The notes under the pieces: model-generated
The model's input: the letters and a program-made list of their open reading frames with translations, nothing else
Database searches by the model: none
Told to the model about the DNA's origin: nothing
Assembly: GCF_001654985.1 (NCBI RefSeq)
Contig: NZ_LXEU01000012.1
Span: forward strand, 1-39,870
Source: Kluyvera georgiana ATCC 51603
GTDB taxonomy: Bacteria > Pseudomonadota > Gammaproteobacteria > Enterobacterales > Enterobacteriaceae
Direction: 5' to 3'
DNA: 39,870 bases
Translations under genes and position numbers: made by a program
Shown: piece by piece, positions 27,547-37,296 of the stretch
Position numbering within the stretch: the stretch's first letter is position 1
How the letters are laid out: the number at the start of each line of letters is the position of its first letter

Positions 27547-29451
27547 GTCGTTTTGCATCATCTGCTCAAGCTGTTCCTGCGCCTCAAGCCATGCCATTTC
27601 ACACTCTTCCAGCCCGGATTTGGCGCTGGCCTGCAGTTGCAGACACTCGGTCATCTCCGCTTTTCGGCTCGGATCGTACAGGCTGCTGTCGCCGAGCTTC
27701 TCTTCTGCCTTCGCCAACTGTGCGTTGAGCTTCTCCATCTCTTTTTCCAGACGGGTAATCTCTTTACGCAGCGGCTGCGTCAGGGTGCGTAGCTCGGCTT
27801 CACGACGCTTTTGGTCTTTGCGCGACTGGGCGCTGTTGGCGTTGTTTTCCTTCGGCGCGTCGTCGCTCTGGTTTTCCTGTTTCTGCACGTCGCTCAGCCA
27901 CTGTTGATAATCTTCCAGATCGCCGTCAAACGGCTCGACTTTTTTGTCGTGCACCAGATAGAGGTCGTCTGTGGTGGAGCGGATCAGGTGACGGTCGTGC
28001 GAGACTACGACCAGCGCGCCTTCGAAGTCGATTAACGCTTCGGTGAGCGCCTGACGCATGTCGAGATCCAGGTGGTTGGTCGGTTCATCGAGCAGCAGCA
28101 GGTTCGGGCGCTGCCAGACGATCAGCGCCAGCACCAGACGCGCTTTTTCGCCGCCGGAGAAGCGGGCGGTCTGTTCGGTGACTTTATCGCCCTGGAAGCC
28201 GAACCCGCCGAGATAGTCGCGCAGCTTCTGCTCCAGCTCCTGCGGCGCCATGCGCGCCAGATGCTGCAGCGGGGATTCATCCGCGCGCAGGAACTCCAGC
28301 TGATGCTGGGCGAAGTAACCGAGCTTGATGCCTTTGGCGAGGCCGATTTCACCGTGCAGCGGCTCCAGTTCGCCCGCCAGCAGCTTAATCAGCGTCGACT
28401 TACCCGCACCGTTACGGCCCAGCAGGCCGATGCGCGAACCCGGCACCAGGTTCAGCTTGATAGATTCAAGGATCGTGCGGTCGCCGTAGCCCGCACTGAC
28501 TTTTTCCATCTTCAGCAGCGGGTTCGGCAGGCTTTCCGGCGCGCGGAAGCTGAAATGGAACGGGTTATCGACGTGGGCGGGGGCAATCAGCTCCATGCGC
28601 TCGAGCATCTTGATACGGCTCTGCGCCTGTTTGGCCTTGGTCGCCTTGGCACGGAAACGGTCGATATAGCTTTGCAGATGCGCCACGCGCTCCTGCTGGC
28701 TTTCGTACATCGCCTGCTGTTGCGCCAGGCGGGTGGCGCGCTGCACCTCAAACGAGCTGTAGTTGCCGGTGTACTCGAACATGGTTTCCTGTTCGATATG
28801 AATAATTTTGTCCACCACCGGGTCGAGGAAATCGCGGTCGTGGGAAATCAGAATCAGCGTGCCCTGATAGCTTTTGAGCCATCTTTCCAGCCAGATAACC
28901 GCATCAAGGTCGAGGTGGTTGGTGGGTTCATCGAGCAGCAGCAGGTCGGAGCGGCAAATCAGCGCCTGCGCCAGGTTAAGGCGCATACGCCAGCCGCCCG
29001 AGAAGTCGCTGACCGGGCGGTCGAGCTGTTCATTGCTGAAGCCCAGACCGTGCAGCAGGCTGGAGGCGCGAGAGCGGATAGTCCATGCATCGATCGCGTC
29101 CAGCTTGCCGTGAACGGTGGCAATGGCGTGCCCATCATCGCGTTCGTTAGCGTCGTTTAGTTGGGCTTCGAGCTGGCGGAATTCACGGTCGCCGTCAATG
29201 ACATAATCCAGAGCTGGCTGGGGCAGCGCAGGGGTTTCCTGGTTTACCCACGCCAGCTGCCAGCTGCTGGGATAGGTAAAGTTGCCGCCATCGGCGCTTA
29301 TCTCGTTTTTCAGTAGCGCGAGCAGCGTGGATTTGCCGCAGCCGTTTTTCCCCACCAGGCCGACTTTTTGCCCTGGGTTGATGGTGGCCGATGCGTTATC
29401 CAGCAGGACACGCACGCCGCGACGAATTTGTAACGAGGAGAAAACAATCAT
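27544..29451 (-). CDS. yheS: YheS, ABC-F family ATPase
   Basis: A soluble tandem ATPase of 635 residues (637 in E. coli). First nucleotide-binding domain: Walker A GKNGCGKSTLL, signature DFSGGWRMRLNLAQAL, Walker B LLLLDEPTNHLDLD. Second: GRNGAGKSTLIK, RFSGGEKARLVLALIV, LLLLDEPTNHLDLD. The linker between them is the ABC-F ribosome-binding arm region, and a coiled coil occupies about residues 550-635. ABC-F proteins bind ribosomes and rescue or tune translation. The last codons (EQMMQND) and the stop lie at the mdcC junction, so the extreme C-terminus may differ from the ancestral one. Divergent from kefG. Confidence 0.95.
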   Translation of the reverse strand: MIVFSSLQIRRGVRVLLDNASATINPGQKVGLVGKNGCGKSTLLALLKNEISADGGNFTYPSSWQLAWVNQETPALPQPALDYVIDGDREFRQLEAQLNDANERDDGHAIATVHGKLDAIDAWTIRSRASSLLHGLGFSNEQLDRPVSDFSGGWRMRLNLAQALICRSDLLLLDEPTNHLDLDAVIWLERWLKSYQGTLILISHDRDFLDPVVDKIIHIEQETMFEYTGNYSSFEVQRATRLAQQQAMYESQQERVAHLQSYIDRFRAKATKAKQAQSRIKMLERMELIAPAHVDNPFHFSFRAPESLPNPLLKMEKVSAGYGDRTILESIKLNLVPGSRIGLLGRNGAGKSTLIKLLAGELEPLHGEIGLAKGIKLGYFAQHQLEFLRADESPLQHLARMAPQELEQKLRDYLGGFGFQGDKVTEQTARFSGGEKARLVLALIVWQRPNLLLLDEPTNHLDLDMRQALTEALIDFEGALVVVSHDRHLIRSTTDDLYLVHDKKVEPFDGDLEDYQQWLSDVQKQENQSDDAPKENNANSAQSRKDQKRREAELRTLTQPLRKEITRLEKEMEKLNAQLAKAEEKLGDSSLYDPSRKAEMTECLQLQASAKSGLEECEMAWLEAQEQLEQMMQND

Positions 29452-29623
29452 AAGGCGCCGTATGTTCTGAATATGTTAAATTGTCATTGTGGTAATGTAA
29501 TGTGGTAAGCGAATCGCTAGACCGGGCCGCAATGGTAGCCCAAAACGATGACTATACACAAAATCATTCCGGTTGCGTCCCGCTACCAGAAAGAGGATGT
29601 GATTGACGCCCGGGAGGGGAATA

Positions 29624-30175
29624 ATGACGCAGACGGCGAAAGTATTGCTGATCTATGCCCATCCGGAATCACAGGACTCGGTTGCTAACCGGGTTTTGCT
29701 TAAGCCGGCTTCGCAGTTAAGCAACGTCACGGTGCACGATCTCTATGCGCACTATCCGGACTTTTTTATTGATATCCCTCGCGAGCAGGCGCTGCTGCGC
29801 GAGCATGACGTTATCGTCTTTCAGCATCCGCTTTATACCTATAGCTGTCCTGCGCTGCTTAAAGAGTGGCTCGACCGCGTGCTAAGCCGTGGCTTTGCCA
29901 GCGGTATAGGGGGAAACCAGCTGGCGGGAAAGTACTGGCGTAGCGTGATCACCACCGGCGAGCCGGAAAGCGCCTATCGTCACGATGGCCTGAACCGCTA
30001 TCCGATGAGCGATATCCTGCGCCCGTTTGAGCTGACCGCTGCCATGTGTCATATGCACTGGATGAGCCCAATTATTGTGTACTGGGCGCGACGTCAGCCG
30101 CCCGATGAACTGGCAAATCACGCCAAAGCTTATGCTGACTGGCTGGCGGCTCCGATTGTGGCAGGAGGGCGATGA
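29624..30175 (+). CDS. kefG: KefG, ancillary quinone oxidoreductase of KefB
   Basis: A flavodoxin-fold protein of 183 residues (184 in E. coli) with [19 protein letters not shown] and [23 protein letters not shown]. KefG-type proteins bind FMN, have quinone reductase activity and are needed for full activity of the KefB potassium channel at the inner membrane. The ATG at 29624 follows GGGAGGGG and gives the E. coli start; the TTG at 29603 is rejected. Its stop overlaps the kefB start region. Confidence 0.96.
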   Translation: MTQTAKVLLIYAHPESQDSVANRVLLKPASQLSNVTVHDLYAHYPDFFIDIPREQALLREHDVIVFQHPLYTYSCPALLKEWLDRVLSRGFASGIGGNQLAGKYWRSVITTGEPESAYRHDGLNRYPMSDILRPFELTAAMCHMHWMSPIIVYWARRQPPDELANHAKAYADWLAAPIVAGGR

Positions 30176-31980
30176 TGGAAGGCTCCGATTTATTACTGGC
30201 GGGGGTGCTGTTTCTCTTCGCGGCGGTGGCGGCGGTGCCGTTAGCCGCAAGGCTGGGCATCGGCGCGGTATTGGGTTACCTGCTGGCGGGGATTGCGATT
30301 GGCCCGTGGGGACTGGGCTTTATCAGCGACGTTGACGAAATTCTTCACTTCTCCGAGCTGGGCGTGGTGTTCCTGATGTTTATCATTGGACTGGAGCTGA
30401 ATCCCGCCAAGCTCTGGCAGCTGCGGCGACCCATTTTTGGCATTGGCGCTGCGCAGGTCATGCTCAGCGCGGCGATCCTCGGCGGATTGCTGCTGCTAAC
30501 CAACTTCTCGTGGCAGGCGGCGGCGATCGGTGGGATCGGTCTGGCGATGTCGTCGACGGCAATGGCCTTGCAACTGATGCGCGAAAAGGGGATGAACCGC
30601 AGCGAAGCCGGGCAGCTCGGCTTTTCGGTGCTGTTGTTTCAGGATTTAGCTGTCATCCCGGCGCTGGCGCTGGTGCCGCTGCTGGCGGGGGCCGGGGACG
30701 ATCATGTCCACTGGCAGGCCGTTGGCCTGAAGGTGCTGGCTTTCGGCGGCATGTTGATTGGCGGGCGCTACCTGCTGCGCCCGGTGTTCCGCTTTATTGC
30801 CAGCTCTGGCGTACGTGAAGTGTTTACCGCGGCTACGTTGCTGTTGGTCCTCGGTTCCGCGCTGTTTATGGATGCGCTGGGCCTGTCGATGGCGCTGGGG
30901 ACCTTTATTGCTGGCGTGCTGCTGGCGGAAAGCGAATATCGCCACGAACTGGAAATTGCCATCGAGCCGTTTAAAGGGTTGCTGTTGGGGCTGTTTTTTA
31001 TCTCGGTGGGCATGTCGCTGAATCTCGGCGTGCTCTACAGCCATCTGTTATTGGTGGTGGGCTGCGTGGCGCTGCTGGTGGCGGTGAAGACCCTGGTACT
31101 GTATCTGCTGGCGCACCTCAACGGGATGCGCAGTGCGGAGCGCATGCAGTTTGCCGGTGTGTTGAGCCAGGGCGGCGAGTTTGCCTTCGTACTCTTTTCT
31201 GCCGCCTCGTCGTTCAAAGTCTTCAAAGGTGACCAGATGTCGCTGCTGCTGGTGACGGTCACGTTGTCGATGATGACCACGCCGCTACTGATGAAGATAG
31301 TGGATCGGGTGCTCTCGCGACGCTTTAACGGCCCGGAGGAAGAAGATGAAGCGCCGTGGGTGGAAGATGACAAGCCGCAGGTGATCGTGGTGGGCTTTGG
31401 CCGTTTCGGTCAGGTGATTGGCCGCTTGCTAATGGCCAACAAGCTGCGCATTACCGTACTTGAGCGCGATATCAGCGCGGTCAACCTGATGCGCAAATAC
31501 GGCTACAAGGTTTATTACGGCGACGCTACCCAGGTGGAGCTGTTGCGCTCGGCGGGGGCCGAACAGGCACAGTCGATCGTCATCACCTGCAACGAACCGG
31601 AAGATACCATGAAGCTGGTGGAAATCTGCCAGCAGCACTTCCCGCATCTGAACATTATGGCGCGTGCACGGGGACGTGTGGAGGCGCACGAACTGCTGCA
31701 GGCGGGCGTGGTACAGTTTTCTCGTGAGACCTTTTCCAGCGCGCTGGAACTGGGGCGTAAAGCGCTGATCTCGACCGGGATGCACCCGCATCAGGCACAG
31801 CGCGCGCAGCTGCACTTTAAGCGCCTGGACATGCGCATGCTGCGCGAACTCATGCCGGTCCACAGCGATACTCAACAAATTTCGCGCGTGCGGGAAGCGC
31901 GGCGGGAGCTGGAGGAGATCTTCCAGCGTGAGATGCAACAAGAGCGACGGCAGCTGGACGGCTGGGACGAATTTGAATAG
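30175..31980 (+). CDS. kefB: Glutathione-gated potassium efflux protein KefB
   Basis: A protein of 601 residues, the E. coli length. The N-terminal part (about 1-380) has the multi-pass CPA2 cation:proton antiporter domain, with [30 protein letters not shown] and [14 protein letters not shown]. The C-terminal RCK/TrkA-N domain (from about 400) has [21 protein letters not shown] and binds nucleotide and glutathione adducts. KefB releases potassium when electrophiles such as methylglyoxal form glutathione conjugates. Of two adjacent ATGs, 30175 is chosen because AGGAGG is six bases away from it and too close to 30172. Coupled to kefG. Confidence 0.97.
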   Translation: MEGSDLLLAGVLFLFAAVAAVPLAARLGIGAVLGYLLAGIAIGPWGLGFISDVDEILHFSELGVVFLMFIIGLELNPAKLWQLRRPIFGIGAAQVMLSAAILGGLLLLTNFSWQAAAIGGIGLAMSSTAMALQLMREKGMNRSEAGQLGFSVLLFQDLAVIPALALVPLLAGAGDDHVHWQAVGLKVLAFGGMLIGGRYLLRPVFRFIASSGVREVFTAATLLLVLGSALFMDALGLSMALGTFIAGVLLAESEYRHELEIAIEPFKGLLLGLFFISVGMSLNLGVLYSHLLLVVGCVALLVAVKTLVLYLLAHLNGMRSAERMQFAGVLSQGGEFAFVLFSAASSFKVFKGDQMSLLLVTVTLSMMTTPLLMKIVDRVLSRRFNGPEEEDEAPWVEDDKPQVIVVGFGRFGQVIGRLLMANKLRITVLERDISAVNLMRKYGYKVYYGDATQVELLRSAGAEQAQSIVITCNEPEDTMKLVEICQQHFPHLNIMARARGRVEAHELLQAGVVQFSRETFSSALELGRKALISTGMHPHQAQRAQLHFKRLDMRMLRELMPVHSDTQQISRVREARRELEEIFQREMQQERRQLDGWDEFE

Positions 31981-31990
31981 AAGGTGAAGC

Positions 31991-32191
31991 ATGGCGATAC
32001 GTAAACGTTTTATCGCGGGCGCAAAATGCCCGTCGTGTCAGGCGCAGGATTCCATGGCGATGTGGCGCGAGAATAATATCGATGTGGTTGAATGCGTTAA
32101 GTGCGGGCACCAGATGCGTGAAGCGGATAAAGAAGCGCGCGATCACGTGCGCAAAGAGGAACAAGTGATCGGGATTTTTCATCCGGAGTAG
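31991..32191 (+). CDS. yheV: YheV, small zinc-ribbon protein
   Basis: A protein of 66 residues, the same as E. coli YheV. Two CxxC pairs (CPSC near residue 13 and CVKC near 36) form a probable zinc ribbon. The function is unknown. It lies ten bases after kefB and before slyD, as in E. coli, with GAAGGTGAAGC as ribosome-binding sequence. Confidence 0.94.
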   Translation: MAIRKRFIAGAKCPSCQAQDSMAMWRENNIDVVECVKCGHQMREADKEARDHVRKEEQVIGIFHPE

Positions 32192-32244
32192 CGATCCGTG
32201 CTGTCTTTTTTTAAGCTTATGGGTACACGGGTGTAGAATTCCGC

Positions 32245-32250
32245 TACAAT
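32245..32250 (+). promoter_or_regulatory. Candidate slyD promoter -10
   Basis: TACAAT at 32245-32250 (5/6) stands 38 bases before the slyD ATG; the -35 region (GGTACA with 17-base spacing) is weak. Plausible separate start for slyD. Confidence 0.4.
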
Positions 32251-32287
32251 CTGCGCCACTAAAATATTCCCATGCTCAGGAGATATC

Positions 32288-32884
32288 ATGAAAGTAGCAA
32301 AAGACCTGGTGGTCAGCCTGGCCTATCAGGTACGTACAGAAGACGGTGTGTTGGTTGATGAGTCTCCGGTAAGTGCACCGCTGGACTACCTGCATGGTCA
32401 CGGTTCCCTGATCTCCGGCCTGGAAAATGCGCTGGACGGTCACGATGTTGGTGATAAATTCGACGTTGCTGTTCAAGCTAACGACGCTTACGGTCAGTAC
32501 GACGAAAACCTGGTACAGCGCGTTCCTAAAGACGTCTTCATGGGCGTTGATGAACTGCAGGTTGGCATGCGCTTCCTGGCTGAAACCGACCAGGGGCCAG
32601 TACCGGTTGAAATCACCGAAGTTGAAGACGACCACGTTGTGGTTGACGGTAACCACATGCTGGCTGGCCAGAACCTGAAGTTCAGCGTTGAAGTTGTGGC
32701 TATCCGTGAAGCAACCGAAGAAGAACTGGCTCATGGCCACGTTCACGGCGCGCACGATCATCATCACGATCACGGTGAAGACGGTTGCTGCGGCGGTCAC
32801 GGCCACGACCACGGTCATGACCACGGCGGCGAAGGCTGCTGCGGCGGTGGCGGTAAAGGCCACGGCGGCTGCGGCTGCCACTAA
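32288..32884 (+). CDS. slyD: SlyD, FKBP-type isomerase and metallochaperone
   Basis: A protein of 198 residues (196 in E. coli). The N-terminal FKBP domain (LVVSLAYQVRTEDGVLVDE, PLDYLHGHGSLISGLENAL) with an inserted chaperone flap domain (about 70-130) catalyses prolyl isomerisation and assists folding. The C-terminal 50 residues are a metal-binding tail rich in His, Cys, Gly and Asp (HDHHHDHG, CCGG repeats, ending GCGCH), which binds nickel and serves hydrogenase maturation with HypB. SlyD is also the host factor for phiX174 E lysis. A terminator follows. Confidence 0.97.
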   Translation: MKVAKDLVVSLAYQVRTEDGVLVDESPVSAPLDYLHGHGSLISGLENALDGHDVGDKFDVAVQANDAYGQYDENLVQRVPKDVFMGVDELQVGMRFLAETDQGPVPVEITEVEDDHVVVDGNHMLAGQNLKFSVEVVAIREATEEELAHGHVHGAHDHHHDHGEDGCCGGHGHDHGHDHGGEGCCGGGGKGHGGCGCH

Positions 32885-32913
32885 TCCCTCTCGTTCTTAC
32901 GAACGACAGAGAC

Positions 32914-32941
32914 AAAAAAAGCGGGGAAACCCGCTTTTTTT
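32914..32941. terminator. Bidirectional terminator between slyD and slyX
   Basis: GCGGG (32921-32925), loop GAAA, CCCGC (32930-32934), with seven A to the left and seven T to the right. It serves both slyD (plus) and slyX (minus), which ends six bases away. Confidence 0.95.
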
Positions 32942-32946
32942 ACGTC

Positions 32947-33165
32947 TTAATAATGGGGTGGCGGCGTCTCTTCAGACTGCGACGCGATGTGTGACGGCTG
33001 GCTGGCTTTGAGTTTTTCCGTTAGCAGACGCAGATGCTCTCGCAGTTTGGCCATCTCCATTTCATGAGCGGTCACCGTCTGGTTGAGATCCTCAATGGTG
33101 ATCTCCTGGAAGGCCAGCCGGCTTTCAAGCTCCTCCAGACGCGCTTCGATAGTCGTTTCCTGCAT
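32947..33165 (-). CDS. slyX: SlyX family protein
   Basis: A protein of 72 residues, equal to E. coli SlyX. It is nearly all heptad-like helix ([20 protein letters not shown]) and should form a short coiled coil, ending in the conserved EETPPPHY. Function unknown. The ATG at 33165 ([10 protein letters not shown]) follows GAGAGAGA; the frame extends upstream but without family similarity. Convergent with slyD and divergent from fkpA. Confidence 0.95.
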   Translation of the reverse strand: MQETTIEARLEELESRLAFQEITIEDLNQTVTAHEMEMAKLREHLRLLTEKLKASQPSHIASQSEETPPPHY

Positions 33166-33398
33166 GATGTCTCTCTCTACTCGGTTATCGCCAAAAGCGT
33201 TTCTGACGTGGCGGATTCTACGCAACTTTACCCTGGCATGCAGCACTGCCGTTCGTGAGCGGAAACTAATTTAAACAAAAAGAGTCTGAAAAGGGTCGAT
33301 ATCAGGAGCGTTCGTATGTAGATTTCCTCTACAACGTTTTATAGTACGCTTCTCATTTAGTTAACATGGGGCGAGAGGCCCCGGCCCTGGAGAGATGG

Positions 33399-34220
33399 AT
33401 GAAATCACTGTTTAAAGTAACGCTTCTGGCAACCACAATGGCCGTTGCACTGAATGCGCCTCTGACCTTCGCAGCTGACGCGGCGGCGAAAGCGGCCCCA
33501 GCAGCAGAAAGCAAAGCTGCATTCAAAAATGACGACCAGAAATCTGCCTATGCGCTGGGCGCATCGCTGGGTCGTTACATGGAAAATTCTCTGAAAGAAC
33601 AGGAAAAACTGGGCATCAAACTGGATAAAGACCAGCTAATTGCCGGCGTTCAGGACGCTTTTGCTGACAAGAGCAAGCTGTCCGATCAGGAAATTGAACA
33701 AACTCTGCAGGCTTTCGAAACTCGCGTGAAGACCTCCGCTCAGGCGAAGATGGAAAAAGACGCGGCTGATAACGAAGCGAAAGGCAAAGCCTACCGCGAC
33801 AAGTTTGCCAAAGAGAAGGATGTGAAAACCTCTAAAACCGGCCTGCTGTTTAAAGTAGAGAAAGAAGGTACCGGCGAAGCACCGAAAGACAGCGACACCG
33901 TGGTTGTTAACTACAAGGGTACGCTGATCGACGGTAAAGAGTTCGATAACTCCTACACCCGCGGTGAGCCGCTCTCCTTCCGTCTGGATGGTGTCATTCC
34001 GGGCTGGACAGAAGGCCTGAAGAACATCAAGAAAGGCGGTAAAATTCAGCTGGTTATCCCACCGGATCTGGCATACGGAAAAACCGGCGTTCCGGGTATC
34101 CCGGCTAACTCGACCCTGGTCTTCGACGTTGAACTGTTAGACGTGAAACCGGCACCGAAAGCCGAAGCGCAGCCTGAAGCCGCACCGGCAGATAAAGCCG
34201 CTGAAGCGAGCAAAAAATAA
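33399..34220 (+). CDS. fkpA: FkpA, periplasmic FKBP-type peptidyl-prolyl isomerase
   Basis: A protein of 273 residues (270 in E. coli). A Sec signal peptide ends at residue 25 (LTFA before ADAAAK). The N-terminal helical dimerisation and chaperone domain spans about 40-145 and the FKBP domain about 155-250 (VVVNYKGTLIDGKEFDNSY, GVIPGWTEGL, IPPDLAYGKTGVPGIPANST). The tail is Ala/Pro/Glu/Lys-rich. It folds envelope proteins and is part of the sigma-E response in E. coli; I could not identify a firm sigma-E promoter. The start follows GGAGAG; the upstream frame to 33366 is rejected. A TATAGT at 33340-33345 could be a -10. Confidence 0.97.
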   Translation: MKSLFKVTLLATTMAVALNAPLTFAADAAAKAAPAAESKAAFKNDDQKSAYALGASLGRYMENSLKEQEKLGIKLDKDQLIAGVQDAFADKSKLSDQEIEQTLQAFETRVKTSAQAKMEKDAADNEAKGKAYRDKFAKEKDVKTSKTGLLFKVEKEGTGEAPKDSDTVVVNYKGTLIDGKEFDNSYTRGEPLSFRLDGVIPGWTEGLKNIKKGGKIQLVIPPDLAYGKTGVPGIPANSTLVFDVELLDVKPAPKAEAQPEAAPADKAAEASKK

Positions 34221-34230
34221 GAGTCAGACA

Positions 34231-34258
34231 GCCGCCGCCCACTGGGCGGCGGCTTTTT
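34231..34258 (+). terminator. fkpA terminator
   Basis: GCCGCCGCCC (34231-34240), loop ACT, GGGCGGCGGC (34244-34253), then five T. A strong intrinsic terminator ten bases past the fkpA stop. Confidence 0.96.
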
Positions 34259-34385
34259 ATTATCGGCAGGATATAATTAATGCTGGAAAGCGCCTTATGC
34301 GCTGTATTACTTTAGATGCCCCTAATAGTGATGAGCCTGCCCTGACAACATAACGACAGGCTCCTGAAAAGGAGTGCTTTTTTTC

Positions 34386-35108
34386 ATGTCCAGGTCGCTT
34401 TTAACCAACGAAACCAGTGAACTTGATTTACTGGATCAACGTCCTTTCGATCAGACCGACTTTGATATTCTTAAATCCTACGAAGCGGTGGTGGACGGGT
34501 TGGCGATGCTCATTGGTTCCCACTGCGAAATCGTGCTGCATTCACTTCAGGATCTTAAATGTTCGGCAATACGCATCGCAAACGGTGAACATACCGGGCG
34601 GAAAATCGGCTCGCCGATTACCGATCTCGCGCTCCGTATGCTGCATGATATGACCGGGGCGGATAGCAGCGTTTCCAAATGCTATTTTACTCGCGCCAAA
34701 AGCGGCGTGCTGATGAAGTCGGTCACTATTGCCATCCGTAATCGCGATCAGCGCGTCATTGGCCTGCTGTGCATCAACATGAACCTCGATGTGCCGTTCT
34801 CACAGATCATGAACACCTTTATCCCGCCAGAGACGCCGGAAGTGGGCTCTGCGGTTAACTTCGCCTCATCGGTGGAGGATCTGGTGACCCAGACGCTGGA
34901 GTTCACTATCGAAGAGGTCAATGCCGATCGCAACGTTTCCAATAACGCCAAAAATCGCCAGATCGTGCTTAACCTTTACGAGAAAGGCATCTTCGACATC
35001 AAAGATGCTATCAACCAGGTGGCCGATCGCCTGAACATCTCCAAACACACGGTGTACCTCTATATTCGTCAGTTCAAGAATGGCGATTTCCTGGGGCAAG
35101 ATAAGTAA
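34386..35108 (+). CDS. yheO: YheO, PAS-like/HTH transcriptional regulator
   Basis: A protein of 240 residues, the E. coli length. The N-terminal two-thirds form the YheO/DauR PAS-like sensor domain ([25 protein letters not shown]); the C-terminus is a helix-turn-helix ([23 protein letters not shown]). DauR controls D-arginine use in Pseudomonas; the E. coli role is unknown. The ATG at 34386 gives the family start, although its best Shine-Dalgarno (GGAG at 34371-34374) is rather distant; a GTG at 34374 is possible. Its stop overlaps the tusD start (TAATG), tying it to the tusDCB operon. Confidence 0.93.
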   Translation: MSRSLLTNETSELDLLDQRPFDQTDFDILKSYEAVVDGLAMLIGSHCEIVLHSLQDLKCSAIRIANGEHTGRKIGSPITDLALRMLHDMTGADSSVSKCYFTRAKSGVLMKSVTIAIRNRDQRVIGLLCINMNLDVPFSQIMNTFIPPETPEVGSAVNFASSVEDLVTQTLEFTIEEVNADRNVSNNAKNRQIVLNLYEKGIFDIKDAINQVADRLNISKHTVYLYIRQFKNGDFLGQDK

Positions 35109-35494
35109 TGCGTTTTGCTCTGATGGTGACCGGGCCAGCCTATGGCACGCAGCAGGCCAGCAGCGCGCTGCTGTTTGCGCAGGCGGCACTGGCTGAAGGT
35201 CACGAGATAGCCTGTGTATTTTTTTATCGTGAAGGGGTATACAACGCCAATCAGCTGAGTTCCCCTGCCAGCGATGAGTTTGATCTGGTTCGTGCATGGC
35301 AATCACTGCATGATACGCACGGTGTTGCGCTGCATATTTGTGTCGCCGCCGCGCTCCGTAGAGGCGTGACCGACGAAACGGAAGCTGGGCAGCTTGGTTT
35401 GCCAACGTCTAACCTACAGCCGGGCTTTTCGCTGAGCGGATTGGGTTCGCTGGCCGAAGCCGCATTAACCTGCGATCGAATGGTGCAGTTCTGA
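35108..35494 (+). CDS. tusD: Sulfur-transfer protein TusD
   Basis: A protein of 128 residues (same in E. coli) of the DsrE family. The active-site cysteine is Cys78 in [13 protein letters not shown]; it takes persulfide sulfur from TusA and hands it to TusE for MnmA-dependent 2-thiolation of the tRNA wobble uridine. TusB, C and D form a hetero-hexamer. It overlaps yheO at the start and tusC at the stop by one base (TGATG), which suggests coupled translation. Confidence 0.97.
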   Translation: MRFALMVTGPAYGTQQASSALLFAQAALAEGHEIACVFFYREGVYNANQLSSPASDEFDLVRAWQSLHDTHGVALHICVAAALRRGVTDETEAGQLGLPTSNLQPGFSLSGLGSLAEAALTCDRMVQF

Positions 35495-35853
35495 TGAAAC
35501 GCGTCGCATTTGTTTTCTCCAGCGCCCCTCACGGCAGCGCTGCAGGCCGTGAAGGGTTGGATGCGCTGCTGGCGACGTCGGCATTAAGCGAAGACCTTGG
35601 CGTCTTTTTCATTGGCGACGGCGTGTTTCAACTGCTCAGCCAGCAGGCACCCGGCGTTATTCTGGCGCGTGACTACATCGCCACTTTCAAGCTGCTGGCG
35701 CTCTACGATATTGAAAACTGCTGGATCTGCGCCGCATCAATGCGTGAACGCGGTCTGGCGGCCGATACGGCATTTGTCGCTGACGTGGAACCGTTAGAAC
35801 CGAATGCCCTGCGTGAACGGCTTAACGGCTATGACGTCATTCTGCGCTTTTGA
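35494..35853 (+). CDS. tusC: TusC, subunit of the sulfur-relay complex
   Basis: A DsrF-like protein of 119 residues, equal to E. coli. [24 protein letters not shown] and [15 protein letters not shown] are characteristic. It lacks a catalytic role but is structurally required in the TusBCD hexamer. It starts in the tusD stop and is followed after seven bases by tusB. Confidence 0.96.
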   Translation: MKRVAFVFSSAPHGSAAGREGLDALLATSALSEDLGVFFIGDGVFQLLSQQAPGVILARDYIATFKLLALYDIENCWICAASMRERGLAADTAFVADVEPLEPNALRERLNGYDVILRF

Positions 35854-35860
35854 GGCCTCT

Positions 35861-36148
35861 ATGCTGCATACGCTCAGTACCTCTCCCTGGCATTCCGATA
35901 TTGCGGGTATGATCCGTCTGATGGCAGAAGGTGATGATTTGCTGCTGCTTGCTGACGGTGTGCTCGCGGCGGTGGAAAACAGCCACTTTCTTGAAATCCT
36001 GCGCGCTGCCCCCATATCCATCCATGTGTTGAATGTAGATGTGCAGGCGCGCGGTCTTTTTGCTCAAATTTCGAGCGATGTCATCATGGTCAGCTATACT
36101 GACTTCGTCAGGTTAACGGTAAAACACCCGGCTCAAATGACCTGGTAA
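35861..36148 (+). CDS. tusB: TusB, subunit of the sulfur-relay complex
   Basis: A DsrH-like protein of 95 residues, as in E. coli, with [16 protein letters not shown] and the conserved C-terminus [17 protein letters not shown]. Third member of TusBCD. The ATG at 35861 (MLHTLS) fits the family; an earlier start at 35804 lies inside tusC in another frame. The next gene, rpsL, has its own promoter. Confidence 0.96.
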   Translation: MLHTLSTSPWHSDIAGMIRLMAEGDDLLLLADGVLAAVENSHFLEILRAAPISIHVLNVDVQARGLFAQISSDVIMVSYTDFVRLTVKHPAQMTW

Positions 36149-36169
36149 TGCCATACCGTTGTATATTTC

Positions 36170-36198
36170 TTGACACCCTTTCGGCATGGCCCTAAAAT
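36170..36198 (+). promoter_or_regulatory. str operon promoter
   Basis: TTGACA (36170-36175), 17-base spacer, TAAAAT (36193-36198). A strong sigma-70 promoter about 70 bases before rpsL, with a G+C-rich CGCGTCC discriminator, usual for stringently controlled ribosomal promoters. Confidence 0.93.
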
Positions 36199-36220
36199 TT
36201 CGCGTCCTCATATTATATGA

Positions 36221-37212
<992 letters not shown>

Positions 37213-37236
37213 TCCCTTCGGAGTATTAGTCACCAG

Positions 37237-37262
37237 GCGGGCGCTTCAGCGAAGCTGCCCGC
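37237..37262 (+). other. Stem-loop in the rpsG-fusA gap
   Basis: GCGGGC-GCTTC, loop AGC, GAAGC-T-GCCCGC makes an 11-bp stem with one bulged T, followed by TTTGGG. It may slightly lower read-through or protect the upstream mRNA. The operon must continue past it into fusA. Confidence 0.6.
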
Positions 37263-37296
37263 TTTGGGTTACTTAACTGAACGCCTAAAAAGATAA

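Noticed and set aside
27529-27792. The 87-residue frame starting with MEHITL as a complete new gene
   Set aside because: Only the first six codons look like mdcC; the rest is antisense to yheS. It is treated as a remnant, though it might be translated by accident.
28072-29160. A 362-residue open frame opposite yheS
   Set aside because: Antisense shadow of a well-supported ABC-F gene; composition (long runs of Q, R, V) is typical of a reversed coding strand.
32276-32881. A 201-residue Ala/Val-rich minus-strand frame opposite slyD that looks hydrophobic
   Set aside because: It is the reverse of the His/Gly-rich SlyD coding sequence and has no ribosome-binding site.
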